Below the pieces are notes generated by a model. That model was not told the DNA's origin and did no database searches. It worked only from the letters and a program-made list of their open reading frames with translations. Shown one piece after another: positions 33,001 to 45,900 of a DNA stretch of 64,000 nucleotides. The stretch spans positions 8,135,001 through 8,199,000 of the forward strand of contig JALDNG010000020.1 of assembly GCA_024349245.1 (NCBI GenBank). The letters run 5' to 3'. The position numbers were made by a program, and so were the translations under genes. Source of the stretch: Neodontobutis hainanensis. Taxonomy: Eukaryota; Chordata; Actinopteri; Gobiiformes; Odontobutidae. Numbering within the stretch: the stretch's first letter is position 1; each line of letters opens with the position of its first letter.

Positions 33001-36000
33001 TTAAAACATGTTAATGACTTTGTTACTTAGCTTGAACACTAACGACTGTGATAATTTAAAACACTACAGTTATTAGAACTATTCAAAGAAACTGAAAAAA
33101 GCATTAAATAAAATGTGTGCTTTTGGCAGAAATGTCAGCAGTATATCTTTGTGATGTTAGTTAAAAAATATATTTTTTTAGGCATTAAAAAGCATAAATT
33201 GTGGGATACCTCTGTTGACAGGACCACAGTTACTTTCTTGCTTTAAACACATGATTAATAGTCTTGTGTCACTTGAGTGAGTGACTGTGTGTACAGAGAC
33301 AGGTCTAGCTGCAGTAACACAGTGTTTCTTTTAAGCCTTAAAAGAGCTCTGTTACGTTGGTGTCCAAAGCTTTTTGCTTTTTGGGCAGCTGGGCCTTTGT
33401 TTCTCTGTGGGTATCTCTATCTGCATAGGCCCAAAGCCATGGATGGCTGATGAATGACTGTGTTTTCATTGCCGTGGCCATCCCTCAGTCCTATCACTGA
33501 GACATTCAGAGTCCACCGCAGGTGTCTGAGGGCCGCATGCGTGCAGGGATCCTGGATTCAGATCCGGCCTTTCAAGGGGACTCCGCAGACCATCCTTCCC
33601 CTTGTGACAATGGTGGTCAGTGAGCTGCACAGAGAGATGTTCTGTTTGAGCCGAGTGAAAGCCCTCAGGCCTCTGCACTGTGGTGTCAGCTGATGTACTG
33701 ACAGCCTAATAAATCTAAACACATTGATGCATAGAAGGAAAGTAAACCAAACAGTGCTTAAGGCCAGAGACCAGAAAACCTTGTTCTCATTTAGCTCAGG
33801 TAGCTGAGAGCATCTACCACCCACTCACGCTGTTTTAGCAGCAGTGAAACGATAACAAGAGGAAAGGCTGGTGGCAGAGTATTCCAAAACATGTACATTA
33901 ATGTGGTCTTTGAAAGTCATTTTGTGAGGAGTCACACAAACCTTCCCACATTCACACCATTTAACTAAAGTTAGAGTTACAGATTCACTCATGTGTCACA
34001 GAAATACTCACCCTTTTGTAAAGCAGATTAAAAACAAAACTTTGCTAAAAGTTTGCAAATCTAAACTACTCCGAACACGAACACATGAGCAAATCTAAAA
34101 GGACACATTTGAAAGTACAGATCATGTCCATTTTCCCATTACAATTTGGAGAGACAATTTAGGGGCTATATCGCTCTTAAAAAAAAATTAAATTAAATTA
34201 AAAAAAAAACTTTTAAATGGGCTTTTGTAAATTACACTAGCTTAAAACTGCGTTTTGTTCATTAATCTATTTGATGGAGGAAAGCATTTGTTCTCTAAGC
34301 GTTTCCACTTCTGCCCCAGAGACACAGGCAGATATTAGCCGGTCTGTTTCAGGATAAGGTAATTGTGGCGAGTCTCTCGGGAGGAAGTTCAGAGGCTTTA
34401 GAGATGCAGCTGTGATGATGGCATCACTGAGAGAAAGTGGCCTGATCATTTCACACAGCTGACCAAGTTCCCTCAACACAACGTGGAGTAAAGCTGTTGT
34501 TATGATCCTTGTGTATTGTGACAGCCAGGTGCCTTAATATAAAGAACGTGACCAGACTGGATTTGACTCAGACGATGAGGGGACTTAAAGAAACTAATAT
34601 AAATGTTTAGCCTCAAAAGCCAGTTTGTGACACAGGGCAGGGGCATCTTCAGTCTGAGAGCTAGTTTTTTTAGCGACATAATGTATCTCTTTTGCGTCTT
34701 TGTGCAGTGTGCTTTGCCAGCTGTGGCTATAGAGGCACACCAAAAATGCTTTTCTGATTCTAAAGAACTCTACAAGAGCCCACAGTTCATGTCTGGCTGA
34801 ATTGTGATAGTTTACTGACCACACTAAACTCTCCTCTCACTACTGCTGGCCCTAATTATGTGGTCAACAACAATGTGAAAGTTTAGAGAGAGGCAATTTG
34901 TGGTCTAGAGAAAGTCTTGTACATGTGACTCAACTTCCACACACCTGATTCACTAACACTGAACAGCTTTAATTACTGTAATTCTCATTTTACTTAATGT
35001 GTAATTGTTGTTGTAGGGTAGTGTTTTTTCACTTTTCCCTGTATATTTGAAAACTCATTTGATTTGGTTCACTTTCTGGTAGTATTATGTTTTCATGTAA
35101 ACCATATTATCTAATTTTTATACTATCATTTCAGCATCGCCATTATAGAACCCTGCTGTGGACATGCCTTGACTTGTCTCCCTTTGTCGAGCTCCTTTAA
35201 ATTGAATCTTATGGTCACTAGGCCCAAACAAAGATGGAAAACATTCCAGCTATGCAGCACAGCACCTTGTTTCTCGCACACAGAACATACTGGGACCACG
35301 CTGGCAGACCCAGCCCTACTTTTGGACCATAGCCAGTTAGCCCAGATCTGAGCAGCATGGCTAGTGCATACACATGCATCGGCATTCATGCTATGTAAAG
35401 CTGCCTAAGATAATGACTCTTATCACATACATGTTGTCTGCCTGCAGCACTGCACCACAAAGTAAGTGAGCCTGTCTATAGTGGAGGTAAATCTTCTACA
35501 TTAGTGCTAATAATCAGCATGTTGTACACTGTTGTTTTGAGACATCTCACTCTGCTCACGATTGTGCTAATTGACCCTCCCCCTCCTGTGTTTGTATCTC
35601 GTGCACAGGTCAGTGAATCTGTCCCAAAGCCATACAAGTCCCCTCTGCGTCTGTACAGCAGTACGCACATGTTCACATTCTCACACACATCTATTCCAGT
35701 ACGATGCCCTTGTTTTTCTGATTTGCATTAACATCTTGGCATCACTTTATTTCCAAAAGCGGTGTGCCAAATGAAATCACCGTCACCAATTATCCCCAAG
35801 GGCAAATAAAACAAGCAAAAAGGAGTATAGACCCAGAACATACTGGAAGAGACTGTATTGACACTTTAATTACACTAAACAGATGCTTATTATTCATGCA
35901 TATGTTTTGCAAATGACTCAGCCATATTTCAGAACATATATCGTGCTGATAAATGATTCACAAGGCATTTCTCTTTCTCACTTGGTCCGCTCCTCGATGC

Positions 36001-39000
36001 TTGTGTGAATCAGAGGCTGGTCTGTGGGCTGTTTTGTGGAGCTAGCAGAGGAGGTTGCTGAGCTGATGGCTAGGCATGTGAGGAATCTGTGTGCTCGGTC
36101 TAAGAGCAGAACAGCTGGGAGCAAAGGAGAGCACTAGAAAATGGGCAGCACTGCACCAGACACCTGTCTTCGGTGAAAGGCGCCTCTGTAGAGCCAAACA
36201 GGTGTCAGCAGAGCAGTTAAGCGCTTCACTCACAGCACACTCACTGAATTAAGGGCATTTATGCACAGGGCCCCATCAATGTTAAGGTCACTGCCCAGTT
36301 GTCCTCTTCCTTTCCGCCCTTTTCATGAGACGAGTCCCACTTCCTGCCAAGATCCGTCCGGCGTCCTCTCATCAGCTATCTGTTTACTGTGGTGGTCCTT
36401 TAACCAAACGGTTCAATGCTTCTTAAGTACACTTAGTCCCTTGTGTTGTCTCACAGGGCTTTGCTCGGAGCGCATTTTAAGATATGTCAACACGCAGTAA
36501 TGCTCTGAACTCTCATCTTGTCTACACAGACCTGCTATTGATCTTATTAGAAGAAGTGCAGTGGAAGCGCTTGTGTCAGGTGCACATCCAGATGGATCAC
36601 GCAGTCAGCCTATTCACCATGAGGGAGCATTTGTTTCCTAGACTGTCCATTCTCAACTAAGGACATTTTTACTCAGTTTCACATCTGAATATAACTAGAG
36701 CTATCATTCTTTATCTGTGTTAAATAAAGTCCACTTCAACTGAGACACTCAAATTCTTGCTCAATACAAGCCAAGCCTACTGTTCTAATAAAATAATGAA
36801 ATGTCATAGAAAGTTTTAACAATAGCAGAGACAACTCTTTTGAGAAACACCCTCTGATGGTGAATTATTAAGAGTGATAAGTGACAACTCCATTGCTTAT
36901 TCATCTTTCTTACTCTTTTGTGCTCCCCCTCTGCTCTTTTATGTGCTGTATGAAAAATCTTGTCATTTATCTCATTGTTGCTCCCAGCAACAGGGGCAGG
37001 TTGAAGAATTCATGCTAGATGAACAATGCAGCTGAAGCGTTTTGAAACAATGGAGGCGATTTGACGTCAGCACCTCGCCTCACTGAACAAAGAAATTGCA
37101 TCCTCAAAAGCAGAGAAGTGGACAAGTGCAGTAGCATTACTAAGCGCTGGCAGAGAATCAGTCATAGGTGGCATGCAGACACTGGAGGCTGTGTGTTATC
37201 GTTTTATTTGTAACCAGTCTTTCAGGTCCAGGTCGATTTAAAAACAAACAGAAACCAAAATGGGTGGGAACACATGATGAGGATATGAACCGGGAGAGTC
37301 ATGTGTGTTTTTGTAAATGAAACCAGTCTGCTAATAGCGTTCTCCTCCACATAGACACCTAAAAAGCCTTAACCTTTTTCCTCGTTTCCATGGACACAAA
37401 GCCACAGGACCTAAAATTGTCACTGCTAGTGATGTGCACACCTCACAGACCTGAAGCTGCTCACTGGCAAATCAGGAAAAAAAGGAGCATAACACAACAG
37501 CGTTTCCTTTGCTGAATATTCCACCAAAGAGTGAATCATCAGTTTGAACAGTATTTGACGGTAAAAGAATGAGCTAGAATGGCTTTACAGTAACACGCTT
37601 TTTGTTGAGTCATGCGAAGTGAGGTGAATTGGTGATTTGACGTACTAAGTCAACACTACAACTCGCGTGCACTATAGGTTGATAACGTCCCGCCTTTCTA
37701 TAATTACAACTGGCTCCCAAACAACACTACACATCTTTTCAGGAGGTGTCCTTATGGCATAGTTAACTTCCTGGCAGATTAAAGCTGATAATGTTTTTTT
37801 TTTTTTTTTTCTCACACACCTAGCAGGTCAACTTGAAAGGTGTTTATTGTGGAGTGGAGTTTATCCAGGCGAGAAAAGACCGTTGCTTTATGATCCTAGC
37901 ACTGTTCTTCTGTTCTTCCAGGTGTAAGAGGCTGTTTGATAGAGCTCACATTAAAAGTGGGTCAGCAGCAACCTGGCAATGACCTGCTAGAAAAGGCACA
38001 ATGGCAGTTAATCCTTTTCTTATGTCAACCCTGCACTACAAATGTCCTAGTCATTCAAGCCTCTATAGTAGTTTGTCAAACACAATTATAAAGTGAATTG
38101 TAGGCGTGATAAGGCTTAGTTTTTTTTTTTTTTTTTTTTTTTTTTTAGGGTTTGTGTCGATGTGTGAGATGAACAGGTGCAGGTTAATTAAAGGATCTGT
38201 TGTCAATAAGATGTGGCTGGTGGGAGAGCTTATCTGCACTGCCCACCTGCTGCTCAGAGAAGTGGAGAAATGAGCAAATAGGCTCCTAATCCATGTGTAG
38301 GTCTATGTTGTTTTTAGGACTCTTGTTTTCAGTGGTTCTCAAAAGCATCGTAGGAAGTGCGATGACAGGGAGCCTCTTCTGACGAACCCAAGAGGCATAG
38401 ATTTAAAACGCAACAGGCGTCTTTGTAGGAACTCTGCATTGTGCATCACTGTTATAAAAAAGTGAACTCCTGTAAATTGGATTTATGTTGGAAGCAAGCT
38501 ACACGCTGATTCTTTCTTACCCCTTCCAAAGCTATGAGCTCATATGTACATAGGTGCATCGTCCCCAGTGCAATGTTGTGAAACTTTACCTCCAAGTGGC
38601 CCCAGATTGATGTTTCCCTTGTCGGTGGCCACATGTGTGCTTTAAATCCTGCTTAAAGGGGAGACTCTCTCTGGGTTTTTTTGAGTGAAAGACATCTTGG
38701 CGGGTGTGAGGCTTGTAAAATAAAGCTCACGGAGAGCAAGAGGAGGTTTTAACTCGAGAGTAATACAGGGCTAGAAGCAGCTAACAAGCCCTTGCCACAT
38801 CCTTTTTTTCCCATGGCGGTTTGAGAATAAAAAAACATTTGCTTGGTTCCAGTCAACATTCAGATATGCTCCTACTCAATGATAACATGTCTCTGGCATG
38901 AATGGTTTATTCAAACTGTTGTATTGTCTTGTGTCTAGATAAAAATACTTAGAAGGGATTTGGACCTGTTAGCGGCCCGGAGCCATGTAACAATAAAAAA

Positions 39001-39914
39001 CAGTCAGTCTCATGCAAAGTTCACATGCTTAAAATGCATAACATTTATTTACTCTATTCTTGATATATGGCTTGTACAATGTCCCGGAGCACTCTGCTGC
39101 TTCCACACTTAATCTGTATTAATACTGCGATTTCATGCTGTGCTTCTTGACTGCTGTGACTCCTGAATGCTGATTCATAAATGCCATTTGAGCCCAGAAA
39201 TTGTGCCTGGTAGTGCCGTTTCCTCTGCCATATGCATACAGTTGGCAGACAGCTCCTCTTTTTTAATAGGCCAGGAGATGTCTTGGCAGTGTGCTATCCT
39301 CTCTGTCCAGTGCATGGCATGCCACCGGATTAGTGCAGCAGTGTGGCAGCTCCTCCAAGGATAGCTGCCTTCAATGATGCACAGAGCTTTTTTTTTTCTG
39401 GCCTTTGAGCTAAAATTAGACCCGCCATCTGTGATTACAACAGAAAAAAGCTAAAAGTCACGTGTGTGAAGCTGCCTGCGTTTGCTGACTAACGATGGAG
39501 CGGCTTTGAACCATTTTACAAATATGGCCTATTTAAAAAAAATAAATTAAATAAAAATAAGACAGAGTGGGCTATTTCACACCTATTGCAACCTTGACAG
39601 CAGCTTTTAGCACTGCCTTCACAAAGCAGTAGTATGTGCTTCTCCCACGTGCGAGCCCTGGACTCTCATTGATCTCCAGTCACACTCTTCTTCTCCTCTC
39701 CTGCCCCCCACAACCCGCCCTTTAACCACATCAAACGTAAACCTCTCCTTTTTAAGCCTCCCCTTTGCTTTAATGCGCCGCCTCTGTGTTCCTGTGTTGT
39801 GTGTGTCAGCCTCTGTTACGGTGGTCTTTTTGCTGCGGATGACTGCGCTCCTGAATGCGTCCCCCCCGACCTGCCCTGTGTGAACCAGATCAGCAGCAGT
39901 TAATGAAAGTGGAT

Positions 39915-39945
<31 letters not shown>

Positions 39946-42900
39946 CTTTACCTCATGCATACACCGTATAATCTGCTGGATGAAATCGACCAGGAAAACA
40001 AAAGATTCTGCAATGTTTTCTTACAAATGCGCATTTGTTATTTATTTGATTGCCAGCCAGGTTCAGTACAAAAATCTCCCTATAGGTATGAGCATGTGGC
40101 AGGGATCCATAGCACTTTAACAGCTCTTTTTTATTGAGTGCATAATTCACAAGTCCCAGAGAAACTGAGTTTATGGTAGCTGTAAATCCATAAACTCCAC
40201 AGAAACAAAGTAAGAGGAGCTGGACTAGCATTTCATGTTGTAACCCTGGCCTGAGTGTTGTAGGGCCGTCACACTGATGGAAGAAGACAGTGCTGGGGAT
40301 TATAAATGCTGCTAAGCGCCGTCTCTATCCTCACACACACTTAAGGATGGATTATAGCATCTTGTGGCTTGTGCTCAGGCTGCAGATGGCTGCTCCACCT
40401 CCCTCCAGCCCTCCCTCTGTCTATTCATTCATCCTTCCTTCCTTTCTTCCTTCTTTTCACTCTCTTGCTCTATGCTTATAGTCTGCTTGTCTTCTGGCAG
40501 GTGGCTTCTTCCTCCTGCACCTCTGGCAATCTGATGAGTCATCATCTAATTGCACACAAACACGCCCTCTGATTTCTCATGTGTGTGTGGTACTTTTTCT
40601 TTCACGTCAGTGTTCTTACCCCTAAGTTGTGTTTGACTTTATGAAGGCTAAAACAAACCAATTTAATGTGCGGCGCTTCAGACGTTAAACTACAAACGAC
40701 CTGTGGCTTAAGAGGGCTGATTTTAAGCTTTGACTGTAATCTAACCTATTTCTCTAATTCAGATCAATTTCTTTTGTACACTAATGAAAAAAACATAAAT
40801 CTCAAATCTTCATGTGAAGAGGTTGTCGGATCAATTTCTGTCAAAGTGACACAAAAGCTCAGTGTTCACATTATTAGTAGAGTTTAAAGTTTATTTCCCT
40901 TTTCTTCAAATATTGTGCCAACATGACAAAAAGTAAATCAATTTTCTGAAAGAATGTTACTATTGGTATACCTTTGAGCGTTATTGTAGTAAACTGCTCT
41001 AATACAGTGCAATTGCGAAATATATTTGAGCCCAAATCTCTGTCCCTTTCGCTGAGAGCCCTCACTGAAACTGCTCTTTACGTACGGCTTTTGCGAGCTG
41101 ACATTTGAAAAACAGCTAACCTTTGAACGAGGTCTGGTTGTGTGAATGGACTCACACGTGGCCTGTGCACACAAATGTCATCACACGGAGTTGAGCTGCG
41201 AGGAGACGATGAGTGTTAAATAAGCAGTGAGGTTGTGATGGACTCAGGTCTTCACAGGTCGGACACACAATCTTATCCCTGGATGATACTAAAAAGGTGC
41301 AAACAATATCCCAGCGGTGTAAAAATCCACAGTTGAAAATCCAGTTGTGCAGAGTAGCTCGTAGTAAAACCTTGATTCTGTCCCAGTGAGTGTGTTACAT
41401 GCAAGGGGTTCTGGAGCTCGAGCCAGGGAACCAGGCCAGACAAACACCCACACTCACACACGGTGAGTAGTGCCTTTCTTTCCCTTGCATCATAGTGGCC
41501 TGCTTTGGTAAAGCAGAACAAAAAGTGCTTTTCAGCATTTCAGAAAGCACACAATAGAGATTTGAGGCTTGTTTTAGAGGCTGTGGTGGGTATGATGTAT
41601 TGTGAAAAATGTAGTAATTGGTGAAAGGCCTATGATTTTCCGCCTGTCTCTTTAGGCCCGGCTGACAGTATGTCCGGTGTAATGTATTTCTCTCTTGTTG
41701 ATGACCATGACTTGTAGACTGTCAGCTATTGTTGGCTCTTATGAAGCAGCTGCCAGTTGCTGTTAGTGACCTGCGCTGCGAGCAGGATAGGATTTTACAG
41801 GTGTCATATTCCCAACAGGCGTTCACCTCCGGCCTTTCTATAGAACTTGACAAACTGGTACCTGAAATCTTGCTAAAAAGGTGACGAGAATTAACATTTA
41901 GTGAAATGTATGTTTAAACTAAGCCAAGATGTTTAATATATATATATAAATTATGCAAGAGTAACATTCATCAGATGGTTATTGTTTTTAGTAATGCACA
42001 CATTTATCATCATTTATTTATTTATTACACTTTCTATTCAGCCATGTTGCACAAATTGGTGTTTTGTCAGCAGTACTGTAAGTTATCTTAAGCTTAATTT
42101 ACTGAGTGTGCTTTGTTTTATTGCGAAAGACGTCTGGCATTAGGAGTGGCAAACGAGTCACTCACACTTCCTGTTACTTATTGTCTATTTGGTATGTAAC
42201 AAGTCGTAGGAGTATTAGTTAATCTCTATTTAATTTAGTTTATCTGGAATTTTCTTAGATCTCCCATGCGTAAAACCCTATCATCAGCACTCGCTTTTGA
42301 GAGGCCTAGCCTACTCTGAACATGGGTGAAGCCAGTTCAGCCCTCATGGCATATCGGGTTACACAGGTGGAAACACAAGCCAGCCTCAGAGAAACACTCA
42401 TTTTGGGACTGCTCGAGGGGCCATTACGAATGTGCACTGTAACTTCGCAGTTCTGTTTTGGGTTCTAATTGATCACTGATGTCCATCTATGTATTTGAGT
42501 CACTCCTACAACAGGAAACGCATGTTCATTTGGTCTGTCATGAACTTCTCCGTCTTTCTTCAGAAGAAGGAAGTCATGAATACTCGCAGCTATTCATAAC
42601 CACACCAGATGCATTTGAGAGATTGTGAAAATCCAAGTTCCTATTTTCCAACGACTTGAAGGGAGAGATCAGTTGCAGCTGGGACAACCAAAGGCATGGA
42701 AAGAATTTAAGGTTTTTGTTTGTGAAGATAGAATTTAATCTGGGCTATAACCTGAAAAGACTACAGCTTTAGCAAGTAGGATGAACTTAAAAGTTCCTAG
42801 TGATCCTCTGGAGGAAATAGACAAACAGCAGGCATCGTCGCTAAGGCTGGCGGTGCCATCGTAAATAAGGCAGCAGGGACAGAGGTCTCTTTGGAGTGTT

Positions 42901-45900
42901 AATGTTCTCCGAAGCCCTCGTGTTTATGATTTGGTTTGTTTAGCATGTCTGTTTGCTTCAATTGGCAAATACACAGAGGTTTGTTTAGGGGTGATTTGGC
43001 ACAGAGCAGGTTTCAGGGTTGTTGTTTGTGAGGACGAGGAGGAGGGCTGTCACTCCAGACATGGCTTCTCTGTGTGTGTGGTCACTGTCACCTGAAAAAC
43101 AGCCCCATGTTCTTCAACGGAAAGATTAAACCTGAGGGATTTAAGCTGCTTACCATCAGTCTTTCAGGAGCAAGAGGACAGTGACAAAGTGTGCTGTGAC
43201 GACTGTGCTTGTGACATTAGATTGTATGCAGTTCCTTTGAGTACTTTTTTGATAAAATAAATCTGAGAATTTGCTACAGCTGTGAAGATCTTGACGAATG
43301 AGGCTTTTAAAGTACATATGAGTGTGCTTTTGTACGTATGAACAGCTTTAGAGACGACACTCACTCTACAAGACATATTGTATAATGCCATGAAATTTTA
43401 ATAAGCTGGTTGTATTATACAGTGTCTGGACAGGTCTTTAGCTGTTCCCTTGAGACATTTTATGGCAGGACTTGTAGGTACAAGTGTTTATCAGCCTTAT
43501 TGCCTACAGCATGACTGACTGGGTGTGAGCTGTCAAACTGAAGTCAACAAACATTTGTATGACTCGGAAAGGTGTTTTTTTTTGGAGGGGCCAGGTTTCT
43601 GCATGACAAGAGTTTTTCCCTTGGGCTGTGGAACATGTTTTTGCTTTTAGAACTGCATTAGGCCAGCACTAATGAGTACTGCCATCACTAAAACAGTGTT
43701 AATAGTGTCCATTACTGGATCACTAAGCCACAGATGAAATACAAGAACTTCCAAGGCCACTCCAATCATTTTTTGCATAAGAATTCACTATTTAGTTTCT
43801 GACTGTGTGTGCACTGGCTAGTCATATATTTCTAACTGTTCTTTAAACTTTGCTTAACTATTTGGAAGAAGGCGAGTTACTGAAGATGGACAGAGCAGAA
43901 TTGGAGCAGAGTTTTACTGCACTGTCACAATGCTGCATCACAGCGCTTTGTGAGCAGTGGGCCAGGGGCTGTGGGATGTTCTCTGTGACCGTGGCAGGAC
44001 GACTGTGTGACTCGGCTTATTTGGCTTGTGTGCCTCACAGCAAGCAGCAGATACGGTTCCCTGTGCAGGACAGGGCCTCCGGCTGTCCCTCTACATTCAT
44101 GACTACAGAGTGGAGATGAGCGCCTGTCTCTTCCTATTTGCTGTGCGCCTGGGGTTTGCTCTGACGATAGAGATGATTCTTTGATGAGTAGTGTAAATGA
44201 TTTCACAGTGAACATGAGATGCTGACTGGGCTGTGCCAGCCTCTAATTGATTGACCCTCTTTTACGTGCAGATGTGGTTTGTTAATTGGTCTCCTGCTCC
44301 CTGCTGACACAGTGACCCTAATGAGGAAGAATTATTGCTGTTTCGTCATGCATTTAGCTCCCACTTCTTCTCCCCCTTGATAAAACCCCACTCTGTGTCC
44401 CATCCCCCACCACAACACTCTCTCACAGCTGGCCCGGTGCACATGCACTGCATCCCGTCACATGTCTGGGTGCCTCTGGGAGCCCCGGACACAACAACCC
44501 AATCAAACCACCCAAAGGCAAATGCAGACTAATTAGTTTAAACACTACTTAGGCATGGGCCAGGTTAGAAGAGCTCTGTTTGAACGGGACGATAGATCAG
44601 GGCTTGAGCTGACGTAAAAATGGACTTCATTAACAAAATATTTGCCATAAGCAGGTACTATTTTTGTCATCTGGGAGTAGGCCTCTCTCTGTGCAATAGA
44701 CTGCCACATGCCAGATACTATGTTTTATGTTTTTTTTACATTCAGACTGAGAACCTTCAGACATTCGGTAAGAAATAATTTTAAATAAGGGATGAGGAGG
44801 AGAAATAAGTTGTCTGTTAATATAAAGTGTGTGTGACAATATAAAATTTGTCCTGATCTGTATGATTATTGTAGATTAAATCTATTTGAGTGTGTGGGGT
44901 TTGAAACGAATGTCTCTAGCACACGTGTCACAGAACAGCAGGAGGGCTATAAACATCTGTGCCTTTTGGTGTTTTATAAAATCTCTCTGTGTCAGGGCTT
45001 TGCTGTTGGGCTGTAGCAGCTCACCCCTAGTGACTCCTGACTGCCTCTATTATTTACATGTGTGAATATTGCATGAAGACATTAGAGTATGGAGATGGAG
45101 AGGAATTGGGAGAGCGGCATTCTAATTAGCAATGGCACAAAGCTCTTCTAGCCCTTAAACAGGCGTCAAACAAACTACATGGGGGAGCAGGCATAAAGCA
45201 AACTATTATTTTAGGGTTGCAGTGCAGGAAAATAGAGCATCTCTTGTAGTACACTAGAAGCAGCACACGACTCCGGAGGGAAAGCCTCCAGCACTAGGAT
45301 GAGCTAAAACTGAAGCATTGTTATGTCGGCTGTAAAACAAGGTCAGATTTTAAACAGGCCTTGTCATATGTGAGAGAAACCACAGAGAGAGAGTTAAAGG
45401 CAGCCCCACAGTGTCCCTTTTTGTATTATTGATACAGAGATTACACACTAATGTGTTGTTTTGCTCTAGAATGTCTGCTTCCTCTGAAGGATAAAAGCTA
45501 TGCCATTAAAAATAATGAAGAGCTAACTTGATGTGCTGTATTTGAGCGTGACCTGCTGCAATGACTCAAAGAAGTCCCATTTAGTTAAAGAGACAGAACC
45601 AAACTTGGTGCAACTCAGCATTGCTCATACAGAAGCCCAAGAAGTGCCTTTTAGCTGTAGTTATTGTCAGTCAGGGTCAGCGTTAAGGATACTCCTGGAT
45701 GTTATTTAAAGTGGCTCATTGTCCTTGTTGAAATGCTTGCGGACTATCTTTGTCTGAGGGCAACTTTTATTCTGAGCTATATAAAAAATAATAGTGCTTT
45801 AACCTTTCTCTGCTGCTTTCTTGCAGTGAGGGCGTCTTCAAGTGTCCAGAAGACCAGCTTCCATTGGACTATGCCAAGGTATGATTATACTCACTGACTC

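Larger units (their letters stand above)
30210..45826 (+). other. traf4: TRAF4 intron 1, 15.6 kb
   Basis: The donor GTACAA follows the RING exon and the acceptor TTGCAG precedes a 52-nt exon. No coding exon or recognisable transposon was found inside. It contains long poly-T runs at 38120-38146 and 39918-39945. A stretch at 44220-44560 is rich in TAATT-type homeodomain motifs and could be an enhancer. Its size contrasts with introns of mostly under 2 kb elsewhere in this window. Confidence 0.8.

Noticed and set aside
43850..44215. Overlapping open frames of 89 and 96 codons in TRAF4 intron 1
   Set aside because: No homology and no paired acceptor and donor keeping frame with TRAF4.
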